From assembly GCA_035772405.1 (NCBI GenBank), contig JAYKKM010000263.1, forward strand, positions 4,126,001 to 4,190,000: a stretch of 64,000 bases of DNA, given 5' to 3'. Every line of letters begins with the position of its first letter. Within the stretch, counting starts at the first letter, position 1. Position numbers and translations under genes: made by a program. The stretch comes from Chrysogorgia sp. JL179-B06. Taxonomy: Eukaryota; Cnidaria; Anthozoa; Scleralcyonacea; Chrysogorgiidae. Positions 40,530-53,268 of the stretch are shown here, piece by piece. The notes beneath the pieces were generated by a model. It had not been told where the DNA came from and made no database searches. It was given only the letters and a program-made list of their open reading frames with translations.

Positions 40530-41100
40530 TTGTACATCACAGGGATGACAACAAAAGCAGAGATAAACACTTGCTTTAAGGTGTTTCATACATCTGCTAG
40601 GCAAGTTCACCGTTCGTATTACAATAAAAAAGTTGACAAATGCTTGAGAAATCCTCCCAACAACAAGCCATTTTCCATCATTGACGACCCTACTTTTACC
40701 GAAGCAAATTCAGTGTTAGATGCGTTCGTTAAAGACCTTAGGAAAACTGGGAAAATCGCCGGTTTGGTCCACAAAAAGCCAATATTATCCAGAGGCAAAT
40801 TAAGTTGTTGTTTGACAGTTGGGAATTTATATGTCCAGCGGACAGCACTGATCCATCACAATTGCTTCGTACCGTTTGGTTTTACCTTGGCCTTTACTTG
40901 GGACGACGAGGAAGAGAAAACCAGAGGAAACTTAAGCCAAATATGATGGTTTTAAGATCAACAGAGCAGACGGCTCTATATTTCGAGTTGAACCTGGAGG
41001 TCGCAGGTTCAATCCCGTCAACAAAAAACCACTAAGGCGGTTTAGCCGACGTCGAAGACGAGTCCGACTGGAAAATCTTTGCCCAGCCAGGTTAAGTTTC
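40530..41100 (+). pseudogene. Crypton-type tyrosine recombinase fragment
   Basis: The frame from 40,530 contains EANSVLDAFVKDLRKTGKIA. After an indel near 40,790 the frame continues with LLRTVWFYLGLYLGRRGREN, LKPNMMVLRS and a stop, then GGLADVEDESDWKIF. This is the N-terminal half of KIAA1958/DUF3504-like tyrosine recombinases. The motif LGRRGREN includes the first catalytic Arg region. The C-terminal His-x-x-Arg and Tyr parts are missing, so the copy is truncated. Confidence 0.6.
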
Positions 41101-41296
41101 ACAAAGCTTGTACTTTTTGCCCACACGAATTCCATGTTCGTTTTTAATACGAATGTACATAAATAAATATAATTTGCACTATGCATGACAGAAGTAGCAG
41201 GATGGAAACGTCATTTGTTTATGTCATTAGTATTTAATTATTGTGGAATTATTAGTAAATTTTTGGCTTATTACACAGTGGATGTCTATATTATAA

Positions 41297-41404
41297 AACA
41301 ATTATACCATTCACTCTCGTCGTATATGGCTGATAGCCGACTCGGCCCTGCGCGCCTCGTCGGATATCAGATCATATACGACTCGAGCTCATGGTATAAT
41401 TGTT
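41297..41404. repeat. MITE with inverted ends aacaattataccat
   Basis: The left end aacaattataccat is the exact reverse complement of atggtataattgtt at the right end. Inner arms (cgtcgtatatggctgatagc and ggatatcagatcatatacg) also pair imperfectly, so most of the 108 bp can fold back. Confidence 0.7.
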
Positions 41405-41707
41405 AAATATATATTGTTATATATATTAATATATAGCTCCAGAGATGTCGAGAATAACCGAAAACGAACAATGACTCGCCGTAGTACTGCGCTTTTCGGT
41501 TGAGCTTGGATATAAATAGTTTCATCGAAAAGTTTGCCTAATTGAAACCACACGTTACCAAGGTCAAATCCAACCGTTGTCAAGGTCAGATTTGAATGTT
41601 TGATGGCAAAGTTCCGCCCTTTTCAGCGATTTAACCAATAGGATTCAAGGCGATACTATTTCGTCACATCGTGTTGGTATTTTCATTGTCGTCTCGTACT
41701 TATAACA

Positions 41708-42947
41708 ATGAGCTACCAAATAAAAGTGGAATACTTAAACGAGAAGTGGATTAGTTTATTTGTGAACTCATGTGACGTCCTTTTTGGTATTTACACATTT
41801 AACAACCTTGTCGATGATATAGTTAGCCGTTGTTCCTTACTATCTCACTTAACCATGACAACTGTGCGCTTACGATACCTGGATGACGAAGGAAACTTTG
41901 TGAATCTAGATTACGGAGATGAGAGTGGATATAGAGAGATGTGGAATAATGCAGTATCCGTTGAAAACCGAGAGTACAAACGAATTAAAATTAGAGCTGG
42001 AGAACTCAATTCGCCACACGCTGTTGTAAAAAAAGTACAAGGTCGTTATTTACATCAAACATCAAACGAAGATGAAGCTGGAATTTCTGCAACACTGATG
42101 CAACAAACAGGTAGTATAAACCGAAGCAAAAATATCCGAAAACAACTTAACGTTGATGTTGTTGATATAGTTCTTACTCCTGTCCAAAGAATGATGCAAA
42201 AGAGAGAATGGGAAATGGAGGTTTTGCGTGGTAACATTGATTAGAAAAAAGAAGAATTGCAAAATATAAACGATGATGTTGATAGAGCTGCAAGCCAGAA
42301 TACAGCGGACCGAATAGTATGCGGGAAATGCCATTTGCGCGAAGGGCATACTAAAAGAAACTGTAAGTTCGATGCTTGCAAATCTGTCAAGTCTTGTGGT
42401 ATTTTAGACAGGCATTCAGATGTAAAAGCGCAGCGCAAAAAACTAATTAGCGAATTTCTGGACTCGAGTCGCAATTGAAGGATGCAGCTGAAAAGCATAG
42501 CTCTGCTAAACGTACTCAAGCTAAATTAGAGGAATCTTTCGAAGCGAGAGTGGAACAGGACATAATAGACACTAATCCCCCTTTATACATTCAGAACGGT
42601 GTAAAAAATTGGTCATTAATTCGCAAACACACGGTCGTGTTGGAAGGTATGTCCAAAGGAAAATTACCACGTCGAAACCAGACACCAGAATTACTAAAAA
42701 GTGGTCTGTCTAACGAAGACAACTATCGCAGTCGCACGTCGGAAATCCTCGCAAAGACGTCCTCATAGATCATGGGATAGCATTTCCCAAACGCTCAAGA
42801 TTAGAGGAAAATCCTAGTGCTACTAGCTTTTCCACATTTAGGAGTCAGCAAGAAGAACGAGATTTCATGATTGCGATTGAACTACAAAGTTCGATGAATA
42901 AAGAATGCGACGGCGGCGCTGATGGAGAACGAGAGACGTAAGCCCTG
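41708..42947 (+). pseudogene. PB1-like and zinc-knuckle gene, 5' part, split by the 10.6-kb transposon
   Basis: The frame starts MSYQIKVEYLNEKW. Residues about 52-75 (TTVRLRYLDDEGNFVNLDYG) resemble a PB1 protein-interaction domain. A TAG at 42,242-42,244 interrupts the same frame, which then continues into a zinc-knuckle-like CGKCHLREGHTKRNC and CKSVKSCG. An indel near 42,460 leads to a frame with NGVKNWSLIRKH. A second near 42,770 leads to FSTFRSQQEERDFM and a TAA near 42,941. The family is one I recall from multi-copy invertebrate genes, perhaps themselves mobile. The frame resumes after the transposon at 53,535. Confidence 0.55.
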
Positions 42948-42953
42948 CAAAAC
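42948..42953. repeat. Left target-site duplication CAAAAC
   Basis: CAAAAC directly precedes the left terminal inverted repeat and is repeated directly after the right one (53,529-53,534). A 6-bp duplication fits DDE integrase-type transposition. Confidence 0.85.
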
Positions 42954-43214
42954 TATGAGGGGTGATTACCTTCAATATTCATCTTCCAATTATGTCTTGA
43001 CGAAACCCAATTATGTTATGCAATACTGACATCGTTCAGTTCATAATTGCTATTGTATTGTGGAGCAATAAAGTCCGTCGCAGGACATCGTGCCAGTCCA
43101 TCATTTCAAAAATTGCTTTGCATATGACGTCTATCTTATTCCGACGCTTTCGGCAGAACATCATGTCAGTCGTGCATTTCCAAAATCACTTTCGCATATG
43201 ACGTCATGTTGGTT
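42954..43214 (+). repeat. Left terminal inverted repeat (261 bp)
   Basis: Matches 53,269-53,528 in inverse orientation nearly base for base; a visible difference is gcatatgacg here against the shorter gcaatgacg in the other copy. Both contain an identical spurious ORF beginning MLCNTDIVQF. It has paired cgtcatat/catatgacg motifs and probably holds transposase-binding sites and the promoter of the integrase gene. Confidence 0.93.
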
Positions 43215-43247
43215 ATCTCATCAGTGGATTTTCCCCGCAAAAGCAAT

Positions 43248-45870
43248 ATGGCGGCTGCCACGGGAACGAGATCCACGTATATATTGCGTCTTCAAAGCAG
43301 TATAAACCGGGTAATTCGCGTGCTTGAAGAAGAACACACTAATGCTGCTGCTATTGAACATGTTCTTTTCCGAGTTGACGGCTTATACGAAGCAATTTTA
43401 AGGTACAGTGACATAGTATCGCAGGGAGATCTCGTCTTAGATTCATTAAGAGAAGCTCGTGAACTGTTGGCAGTAGACATTAACCAACAACCTCTCCAAC
43501 ATGCAAGTAGTGCTTATCACACCGAACAACTGATTTCAGTAAGAAGGGGAAGACCACGCTACAATGTGAGAAAGGAACAACTTGAATTTTTTATAGAGCG
43601 TAGATTCAAGGTACCTGAAATGGCTCGTTTGCTCAATGTCAGTCTCAGCACCGTAGAAAGAAGACTTATAGAGTTTGGCCTTTCTCTGAGGAACAGCTAC
43701 TCGGAAATATCAGATGAAGACCTTGACAACGTTATACTGGAAATTCTTCATAACTTTCCGAACACGGGTTATAAAAGAATGAGAGGTTTTCTTTCGCAAC
43801 GTGGTTATACAGTGCAGCAAGATCGCACAAGAGAAAGTATGAGAAGAGTTGATCCTGAGGGAGTATTATTGCGTGGTTTACAAATGAGGGTGATTAATCG
43901 TCGACAATATCGCGTGGCTGGTCCGCAGTGTTTATGGCATATCGATGGAAATCATAAATTGATCAGGTTAGTGTAATTACAATATTACAAATGGTGAGCG
44001 GGTCTGCATGTCAATTTATCCTAGGGGGTCAGCCTATAAAATCTGGGAAAGGGGAAAAGCAAGATGGAAAATATCCTTAGGGGGAAAAACCAGATATGCA
44101 TGTTTTTTTTCAAGCAACCTCTCAATAGGGGGTTGCACATACAGGTATTAAATGGAATGGCCCAATGCAGTTGTCTTTTCCTGGTGTATAAATTTGACAA
44201 TTGATAAATGTCAATATTAATCAACAACAATCGATATCAATTAATTGATCCACGTAACCAATGAGCAATCAATGAAATTATTTATTTATTTTCTTTTATT
44301 TTATTTTACTATGGTTGCCCTTCAGCATTTTTATAAAAAGTACGTAATGAGCTGAATATATGCCATTTGCTAACATCAACAAGTTTTATAAAGCTCTGAA
44401 CCATATTACAAATTTTTCACTTTGATTGTAGATGGCGGATGGTAATACATGGTGCAATCGATGGCTACTCACGTCTTGTTGTTTTCCTTAAATGCAGCAA
44501 CAACAACAAGGCATCCACAGTACTCCAACAGTTTGAGGAAGCAGTAAGTGCATATGGAATTCCAAGCAGGGTACGATCAGACAAAGGAGGTGAAAATACC
44601 CTTGTTGCCATGTACATGCTGACTAACCGTGGTGTAAACAGGGGAAGTCACATTACAGGCAGGAGCGTTCATAATCAACGCATCGAAAGGCTTTGGCGGG
44701 ATGTGTTTGTAGCTTGCACATCTTTGTTTTACAATTTGTTCTATTTTATGGAGGAACATGGTTTGTTTGATCCTTCTGACGAAATCCATTTGTTTGCCCT
44801 ACATTATGTATTTATACCCAGAATAAACCGGAACTTGGAAACATTTAGAGAAAGCTACAATAAGGCACCCTTGAGCACAGAAGGAAACAAATCCCCTGAA
44901 CAACTCTGGCTGACTGGCATGTTTGCTATAAATTTTGGGGTGAATGAGGAACCAATGTTAATTAATCAGGTAAGGAAGGATAAGTTAAGAATTCAAAAAT
45001 AATCAGCTGCCTCAGTGTAACAAAAGGGAAATATTATCAATATATCTTTTTTGAAAATATATTAGCCAGCCAGACCATTATTGCTCCAATAGCTGTTATT
45101 TACAGTAAAGCTTATTGAGGGGGCTAATGCATATTTGAGTTTACAAGAGAGTGGTGATAATAAATGAATAAAAACATACAGGTGTACTCTGAGGAAACAG
45201 CTGGATACCATACAATACCAGTTGTTTCCTAAGCATTCAGCAGCAGCCATAAACAAGGTGTATTGGAGACAGAAAACCAGACAATGGTTTACACAGTTCC
45301 AAGCTGCAGATGTAAGACACTTGATCATATTTAAAGTGGAAAGTGTTTTCTAACACATTGCAGGTCAAGTGTAGCACATTTTGTTGTTGCTTCTGCTACC
45401 CATTCCCCTTTATATTACATTTACAGTACAGTACTGTAGTTATCAAATGTTTGTTATGCTATTTCAACATACAATTCAAACTACATTAGTACATTAGTAT
45501 TACTAGTGGTAAATTTTGTATATGTAACATATAGTTTCAAAAGATAATTTGTATGCACAGCATTGTGCAGTATACTATATGTTCACTGTAGCAGTATATC
45601 AGTAAAAGCCTGGAACATAATTTTAGTTTGACAAAGATTTACCTGTACTTTTTTTAGGAGATAAATTTGTATGGAGTTGATTGGAATACAATTGATGTTT
45701 CACCTGATGAAACTCAAAGCAACATTGTAGAAGTCCCAGAAACAGCACAACCCATGCAGGAAAATGGCCAAGTTGGGTTAAACAGAGCTATAAATCCTTT
45801 GAGAGAGAGTGATTATCATGGTATAGATATCTATATAGAAACATTACAATATATCTGGAACAGGATATGA
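43248..45870 (+). CDS. Spliced DDE integrase/transposase (489 aa), three exons
   Basis: Exons 43,248-43,966, 44,432-44,969 and 45,658-45,870; introns GT-AG (CAG/GTTAGT, GTAG/; CAG/GTAAGG, TTAG/). Total 1,470 nt, in frame. The start MAAATG in an aatATGg context was chosen because the frame upstream enters the TIR. Order: N-terminal helical region; a helix-turn-helix ([32 protein letters not shown], about residues 108-155); a second small helical block ([18 protein letters not shown]); then an rve-type catalytic core with Asp233 ([12 protein letters not shown], split by intron 1), Asp290 ([10 protein letters not shown]) and Glu325 (HNQRIERLW), a DD(34-35)E spacing. The tail has [10 protein letters not shown] and [14 protein letters not shown]. 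It would cut and join the transposon ends. Confidence 0.88.
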
Positions 45871-46136
45871 GCAGGTTTGATATACATGCAAAACAGAAAA
45901 AAACTTGGTGTGAAATAATTCATTTTTTTGTTAAAGCCACTTGTTGAATTCACAATCCTAGTTCTCTGTGCAATGTAAACAACATAAACCATATAATGTA
46001 CTGTACTTTAAAAATAAATATCAACTGAAGAACTAAAATAAAATAATATATATGCTGTATATATATGCTGTATATAACATAATTGTAAATACAGGTATTG
46101 TTTTTACACGTACAGTAGCATCGACAGTCCAGGTAT

Positions 46137-49100
46137 TCAGATTTCCGAAAACCCTTTGTTTCCAAATCTTAGGGCCATGTCCATTTTTTCTTTGAATTGA
46201 GCATACTCACCATACATTACAGGAAGAGTAATTGTGTTGAAGCATGTTTTTGAGAAAGGCATGGTCAACTGCTCTTCATCAGAAGGAAACCTGACCACCA
46301 GCTGTTCTGCTTCTGTGGGCAATACTTCTACTCCTGTCCAAAAGCAGACCAAGTCCTTAAGGGAAACATCTAAAATATTTGAAGGAACATATGGAAACAA
46401 AGGTTCTAATTAAACACAAGTAATGGATGAGGTACATTATAATATCCAGAATTACATGTATCCAACAACAGTCTTAGCAGCTGAAGGAGATGACTGGATA
46501 ATTCTTCTGGATAATTCTTGATATCATGCATAAGTCAAAACCAATAATTGTTTATTATTAAAATACTTGTACATCAATGTGCATTTAGATATTTAATTGA
46601 CATCAACAGCATTCAATAATTCACACTATTTGGCAAAAATGACTACATCTCTGTGTAATCTGCTGGACAATGAGAATATTTTTTAATTGGAATATTTTTT
46701 ACACATGTAGTTGTGATAATATAATTTGTACTGTACCTGTTGATCGTCCTTCTGCTACATCAGAAATATATCTTGTGAAGAAACCAGCTATCTTTAGTTC
46801 GTGATCTGATTCAGCCTCCCAATTCAACATTCTGTTGATAGTATTTGGTAGTATAATTCGGTCATTTTCGCGTGGAAAGAAGGCATATGCAGTAATAGGG
46901 TGGCGTTTTAGGAAGCTTATTAGTGAAACTTTTTCAAGACCCTGTGCAATGTCATCCAAAATATGCTTTCTCCTTTCAAATACATTATACCATATCAGAT
47001 TTTGCATTGTAATCTTTACATTGTTGTCTGTCAGCAGAGGTAGGCCTGCTTCGAGTAGATATGGCATTAAAGTATCCTTCTGATTTCCAGTGACATGGCA
47101 ACTATCAATCTAAAAGAACATAAAAAGTAGAAATAATCAAAACAAATGAATGGGTTTAAAATGGGAATGCCTGGAGTGCACATTGTTTACTGCAAGCATG
47201 CTCTTTCTGCAAGCATGCTCATATTATATGCAACAGCTTTTTTTCAACAAAGGAAATGGATATTTGAGACTGGATTCAGGCATGAATAAGGTATTACAGT
47301 ACATGTAGTTATTTAAAATGCACAGAACTACTGTTGTATAAGTATTTACCATTTTACCTCATGAAGGACTGTACGAAGCTCATAATCAGGGATGTCTTCA
47401 ATACATAATGGAAGTGGATCATTATCAACATCCTCAACTGTCCAATAGTGGATTACAGAAGGCGACAGACCATAGTATGCTGGACCACCATGTAGAATGG
47501 AATGTGCCATTATTTTTCCAATGGTAATGTAAAGACCAGCCTGTTTCATGAGATTATTAACAACTGGGAGTTTGTGATCTTTGCTTCCTTCAAAGATCAT
47601 CACCTTTCCATGGCCAGAATTTGTTATACCATTTTCCACCAGCTGTAGAGCAAGAGTGAAGAACTCTCTGACTGGACCAGGACCTACCCCAGCTTCTGAT
47701 TCAAACCTGACTCTTGGTTTTGCTTGTAGTTTAAATTTTGGGGATTTATACAAAGCGAGAATATCACTTTCAAAATCCTCTTGAAAGCGGTTAACATAGA
47801 TGCGCTGTGGTGCTTTATCTGTTGCCTTGTTTTGTTCCCTAAATATGTGTAATCCCTCCTGCGGAGTGACAGGTTGCAAATCATCTATGAAAACAGAATG
47901 AAAAATATTCTTATTGCAAATCATAACCCATAACATATCTTTAAAACTACTTGCTTTTTATTTACATACAGCACCACCTACTACAATACATGGTAAAAGT
48001 CAGACATTACAGCAACACAATGATTAAAAGACATTGTGCACTGAAAAATCATGTGGCCCACCTTTTTGTTTTGTTTGCTGTTAGGGGCTATTTTTTTAAA
48101 TCCTGAAAGTAATAAATACCACCCAACCCCCACAATTCCCAACAGTGGTATCTGCCTTTGGCTACTACTTTCTTGTTGTAAGATATGTTAACAAATTTAC
48201 TGCATGTGGAAATATCCTTCTTTATTCCTCTTTATTTACCACATTCACCTTATTTATTCTATAAGGCCAAGAAAAAAATACCTGGGTTTCCTATTTCATA
48301 TTGAAAAAAAATTAGGTAGAGTAGGTCGGTTTTTCTTTTCCCCCCCCCCCCCCCTTTTTTTCCAAACATTGCATGGACGAACAATAGGTTTTACCAAACC
48401 ACGCTGATCTTGAGGTTGCTGCCTGCCTGGATCGACAGCCATGTTTACTATACCAGGATGCAAATTAAGCTGCAACTCGTACCAATGCTTTTCAAAATTT
48501 CAATAAGATTAGGGTTGGTATTTTACTGGCCAAAAGCTAGGTAGGGTCGAGAAACCGGAAACCACTATTGCAACTTTGACTGTTTTATACTTTAGTTTCC
48601 TTTGAAAGCAATCACTTCATGCATTAAACAGTGGAATGCACTATTTTATAATAATACATGTACATACTGTACTATTATAAAACATGGCATGATTGTGTTG
48701 GTTGTTTCAGACTGTAATTTCATAGAAAAGAGATTGGACATGCTTGATTTTCTTGCTTTACTCTGGTAAACATTTGCTCTAAAAACCTATGACCAGTGTC
48801 ACAATGCATATATATCCTCTGCTTATACAGAAAGCCAGTACTTTTGAAGAGGCAGTATTTCAGCATACTATGGTATACTAATTTGGATAGAACCGAACTG
48901 TACATCCTGAGCTATGTTTGAGTGTCCAAAAAAAAACATATTTGAATGTACAATTTATCATGGAAAGCAGGGTTGTATTCATACTTCAGTTTAATTTAAT
49001 TTATCAAACATTTAGAAAATAAGAAAAGGGAATTACATGTAGAGGTATACGACTGGCAAACTCTAGCAGTTACAGGTACATGTACTTTCTAAATGATTAC

Positions 49101-52100
49101 AACCTACTTTTGTAATTTTATATTTTAAAGCTTTTGTTTACTTAATGAGTTCAACACTCTACTTATTCAAGTGAGCTTCTACTTTCAAAGTTAAAGAAAG
49201 CTATCTTGCATAATTACCAGCTATGACAATGCTACCATCATCAGCAGAAGATGATGCTGCACAAGAAGAGGAGCTTGTTGCAGATGATGATGCTGTACTT
49301 GAACCACTTGGTCTAATGTGGCCAATTCTAAATTGTCTTGTATCACTCAAAAAAGTATCAAGAAGCAACTCATCATCACCTATAAAGTTGCATTAGAAAG
49401 ATCAGACATACATGTACAGTACTATACATATAATAATATGTTTGATCATTGTTTCTTTCCGAATATTTAACAAGTGGGGGGCAGCACAGGCGTCAGGCAA
49501 ATATAAATTTATAGCGGGCGGGGGAGGGCAAAAGCACCCTGATGGCCCAATATACACGTATATCGTCCAACCATAAGCCCAATCTCGTATCCAGGCTATT
49601 TTCTCCATTCTTCCCCTTGCTGGAAAAATACCAGGGCTTCAGATTTTTAATGAGCATTGTTATTTTAACTTAGGAAGGGATAAGTGAGGTGTTATGGCAA
49701 ATTTGTTAAACTGACAGAAGAATCATGCTGATTTTACAAATGAAAAAGTAAATTTAATATAATTAAAAATTTGCTAGATTTTAGCAGATCACATGACCAG
49801 TCTGTACCAGGGTATTTTCCTAGCTAGGGAAAGAGCGGAGAAAATGGCCTGGGTATGAGGTTGCCATAAGCCTCTCCGAAAATAGCCTTCCAGGATATAC
49901 AGGAAAACCCAAATAATTAGTCCTATGAAAAAAGAATAACCCTAGGGCCTATTATTGGAAATGTATGTTACAATGGCATGATACAGTATATAGTATAAAA
50001 TAGTGACTTTGTGCGGTGACAAATTTAAATATCGCTTTATAAAACGTACAAACCATGGTGATTGGTAATAAGTTCAGAATGTCCTGAAAACTAAACTGCT
50101 TATTTATAAACACATTTACCAAAATCTAATAATGGCGTAATGTTGGAGCAAAGGGTGAGAAAAAGAAATGAGTTCTTAGAAGAACTGTTTAAAGATTTGA
50201 GAAATAAATAGGCTTAAAATAAAAATTTATTTCTCAAATCTTTAAACAGTTCTTCTAAGAACTCATTTATTTTTCTCACCCTTTGCTCCAACATCACGCC
50301 ATTATTAGATTTTGGTAAATGTGTTTATAAATTTAAGCAGTTTTTCAGAACGTTCTGAACTAATTACCAATGACCATGGTTAGTACATTTTAGAAAGCGA
50401 TATATACTACAGACCTGGAAATAGTGGTGGATCCTGGGATCCTCGTTCTGAGAAAATATTTTACAACACATGTGGCCTGTGGTCACTGGGCAGTGCCGCA
50501 GTGGGCCTGTGGCTGTACCGTAGTACCACTGACAGTAGCCTATAGGTGTAGCAGTGTTGTAGGTTAGTCTGTTAGTGACAGTCTGCGTAGCTACACAAGT
50601 ACACAACTGGCTAAACTCTAAAGATAAAAGATTATTCAATTCAATGGATTTTGCTACAGTGCTACTAGCAAATTGCTAGTATTATTAGTCCTGTGAAACA
50701 TACAGTAGTGTGACCACCATGTTTTTGAAGAAATTATTTGGTCCTTATAGCATAGAATCCAAGAAAGGTTGGAATTATTTCCAGGTCTGATATACTATAC
50801 TGTACATGTACTCACTGGAATCACTATTGGTGTTTACAAGAAGCTGCAAGGCAGCATCGTCAACATTTCCCTCACAAGCTGTGAGCGTAGACAATACTTT
50901 TTGCTTTGGAAGTATGGGAAACATGTCGTAAAGGACATCAGCTGTATTGGATACCTAAAGGCACAGTAATAATTATAAATAGTAAAACCATTTGGCTTTT
51001 ACAACAAAAGAACTGTCTTAGGCTAGGGATTACAGGAAGATGTACAAAGGGTAAGGATTGAAATGCACCAATTCCTACATTTCAGGTGGCAATAAATTAA
51101 ATCACTTAATAATTACCATAGTGGCTTCACTTTCAGGAACTTGTTCTGGCTCTTTAGGCCTGTGATTAAAAAGAAATTGATATATAAAAAGCATGTCATG
51201 ACCATAACTAGACTCCATAACTTTCACAAAAATAAGAAAGGCAAGCAAAACCTGCCATAAATACACTAAGGATAAACATACCAGTACATGTAAAAGTAGC
51301 AAAATTTTGCTTAATCAGATTTTGTTTTCATTTTTGCATGAATAGAATAAGTGCCTTTCGGCAATGCCAAAACTAAAGCCACCCCTTGAAGGGTAGTGTC
51401 CCCCAACTTTACAAAGTTTCCTACATGTACATGACTTTCATTATGGAGTCTGGTTATGGTCAGGCCTTGCTTTTTGCCTCTAATAGGTTGTGCCTAGTAT
51501 GGGATATCTCTACACACACACAGTATTTGAGAAAACCTTACAAAATACTATTATTATAAAATTAAATATACAATTTCATACTGACATTACTACAATTTCA
51601 TACTGACACATCAAAGTGAAATATATAATAATAAATCCACCACTATAAAGTATATTTACATAATAATAAGCCAATAAGGGATTAGGAAGTGTGAAGAAAT
51701 ATATAGAAAAGGTAAAGCAAAATTAGGAAAAATGCTAGGAGTTACAACAATGGGATGGGAAGAGTTAATACAAAAAAATTGTTTACAGATACAGTATAAT
51801 AATAATAAAAACCTTTACAGATATAATAACAAAAACCTTACTTACTTTGAACAAATGCTGGTATGCTCCTTAATTTGTGTCAGTGCAATTTGTTGCCCAC
51901 AGTTTAAACAAGCAACTGTTGGAGCTTCTGCATAAGAACTGGCACTCTAAAACAGAATTAAATAAAGATATGACCATCATCATAATGTACATGTAACAGT
52001 ATTATGAACTAAGAAGTTAATGAGATGCATAATACTAGTAAACAATAACACAACACTTGTATTGTTGTGCGAGCACTAATATATAAGAATTTGAGCATTT

Positions 52101-53221
52101 TTATATTGTTTATATAATTTATTTTATATTCAGTACTTATTTATAGTATTTTATCATAGGGTCATCATTTAGTGGTGTACAACAACCATTTTCTCTCTGA
52201 CACTTAAATAAAATCCATCTTATTATTTTTCCAGACCGAGAAAAGGCAAACCAATAATTGAGGAGCTAGCTACTGTAGGTCACTCCCAAATATTCTGTGG
52301 TAGGCTAATTTATACCACTTTGAGTGCATCAACACATTTAAAAAATTTCCCAAAAATATTGCCAATCAGTAATCACCATCATGGGGATTAAACACACACT
52401 ATTATAAATACCTATCCTCACCCTATAGGGTACAGGGATTATGACAATTTACAAATGAATATCAAGTAAAAACAATATTGAAACACTACCTGAATAGGAG
52501 AAGATATTTCTGACATATCTAGATTTCTTTGTGCCGGTCTCACATATGCCAAAGCTTGACCAAGTCCAGAATTATCACGTAAGAATGCCACACTGTATCC
52601 AGCTGGTGGGGGAGATATTAAAACTAGCGACTGGACATTGACGCCACTTCTCAAGATTTCAAAACCCCCACCGTTCACTAGTTTTGGAAACATTTCCTCC
52701 AATTTCGCTTTAAACTGGAATGGATTATCTTTCCAACCGAAGACTATTTTCTTTCGACCCAGATTAGCCAACTGCAGTTGGAACTTCACAGCACGAGAAG
52801 GCACAACAGTAGTAGAAATGTCAGCGAGACAAAAAATCTCGTGAGTCCAAGTCTCTTTGACTTTATAATTTCGGTTATTATTTCCTCTTGGTCGTTTTGG
52901 TGGGTTTGGTCCATTGTTTTGGTTGTAAGGACTGAACAAGGAGCGAAAGTTGTCAAGTATAGTTTGCTTGTTTTGACCTCTGGAACCTTGGCCAACCGAA
53001 CTTTCAGGTGCGTTAGAATTGGAACTAGTGTTGTTTATACGTTGTGTTTGACTCCTGGAATTACTCCCCACTGTTTCACTTTGCAGTCTTTGTTCATCAT
53101 TTCTACTTGGTTCAGGATTATTTTCACTATTATTATCGAGTATCCCTACAACTTCTCGCAAGAGTGAGACGGCCCTTGAAAAACGTACATTCGGTTCTGT
53201 TGGCTCCTTTCCATCCGCCAT
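46137..53221 (-). CDS. Spliced HECT E3 ubiquitin ligase with UBZ-like and CUE domains (781 aa), eight exons
   Basis: Exons (5' to 3' on minus): 53,221-52,490, 51,946-51,846, 51,159-51,117, 50,954-50,816, 49,379-49,218, 47,884-47,358, 47,109-46,737, 46,405-46,137. All introns are GT-AG, all phases join, total 2,346 nt with stop. Residues 1-110 are low complexity. About 120-235 form a globular domain starting ETWTHEIFCLAD, unnamed to me. Cys257, Cys260, His272 and Cys276 (CLNCG...HTSIC) form a UBZ-like finger. Residues 297-332 are a CUE domain (DMFPILP...EGNVDDAALQLL). A Ser-rich linker precedes the HECT domain (393-781), with GVGPGPVREFFTLAL and catalytic Cys747 in SKTCFNTITLP. It should accept ubiquitin from E2 and pass it to substrates. 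The start MADGK was preferred to one 39 bases upstream. Confidence 0.87.
50031..50402. repeat. 372-bp foldback element in a HECT intron
   Basis: Arms 50,031-50,208 and 50,225-50,402 are near-perfect inverted copies (atcgcttt...gagaaataa), separated by only ~16 bases. The intron transcript could form a ~178-bp hairpin. It sits in the intron between the CUE exon and the Ser-rich exon of the transposon's HECT gene and does not touch splice sites. Confidence 0.88.
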
Positions 53222-53268
53222 ATTGTTTGTTTGCGCGCCAAGGCGCGCGCGAATTTCCAAGTGCTCCC

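Noticed and set aside
40960..41035. B-box-like ggttcaatcccg suggesting a tRNA or SINE
   Set aside because: The stretch is in frame within the Crypton-type recombinase fragment (LEVAGSIPS) and no A box or cloverleaf is present.
43013..43201. Open frame MLCNTDIVQF... present at both 43,013-43,201 and 53,281-53,469 on opposite strands
   Set aside because: It is simply the terminal inverted repeat read through; no domain, and its identity comes from the repeat.
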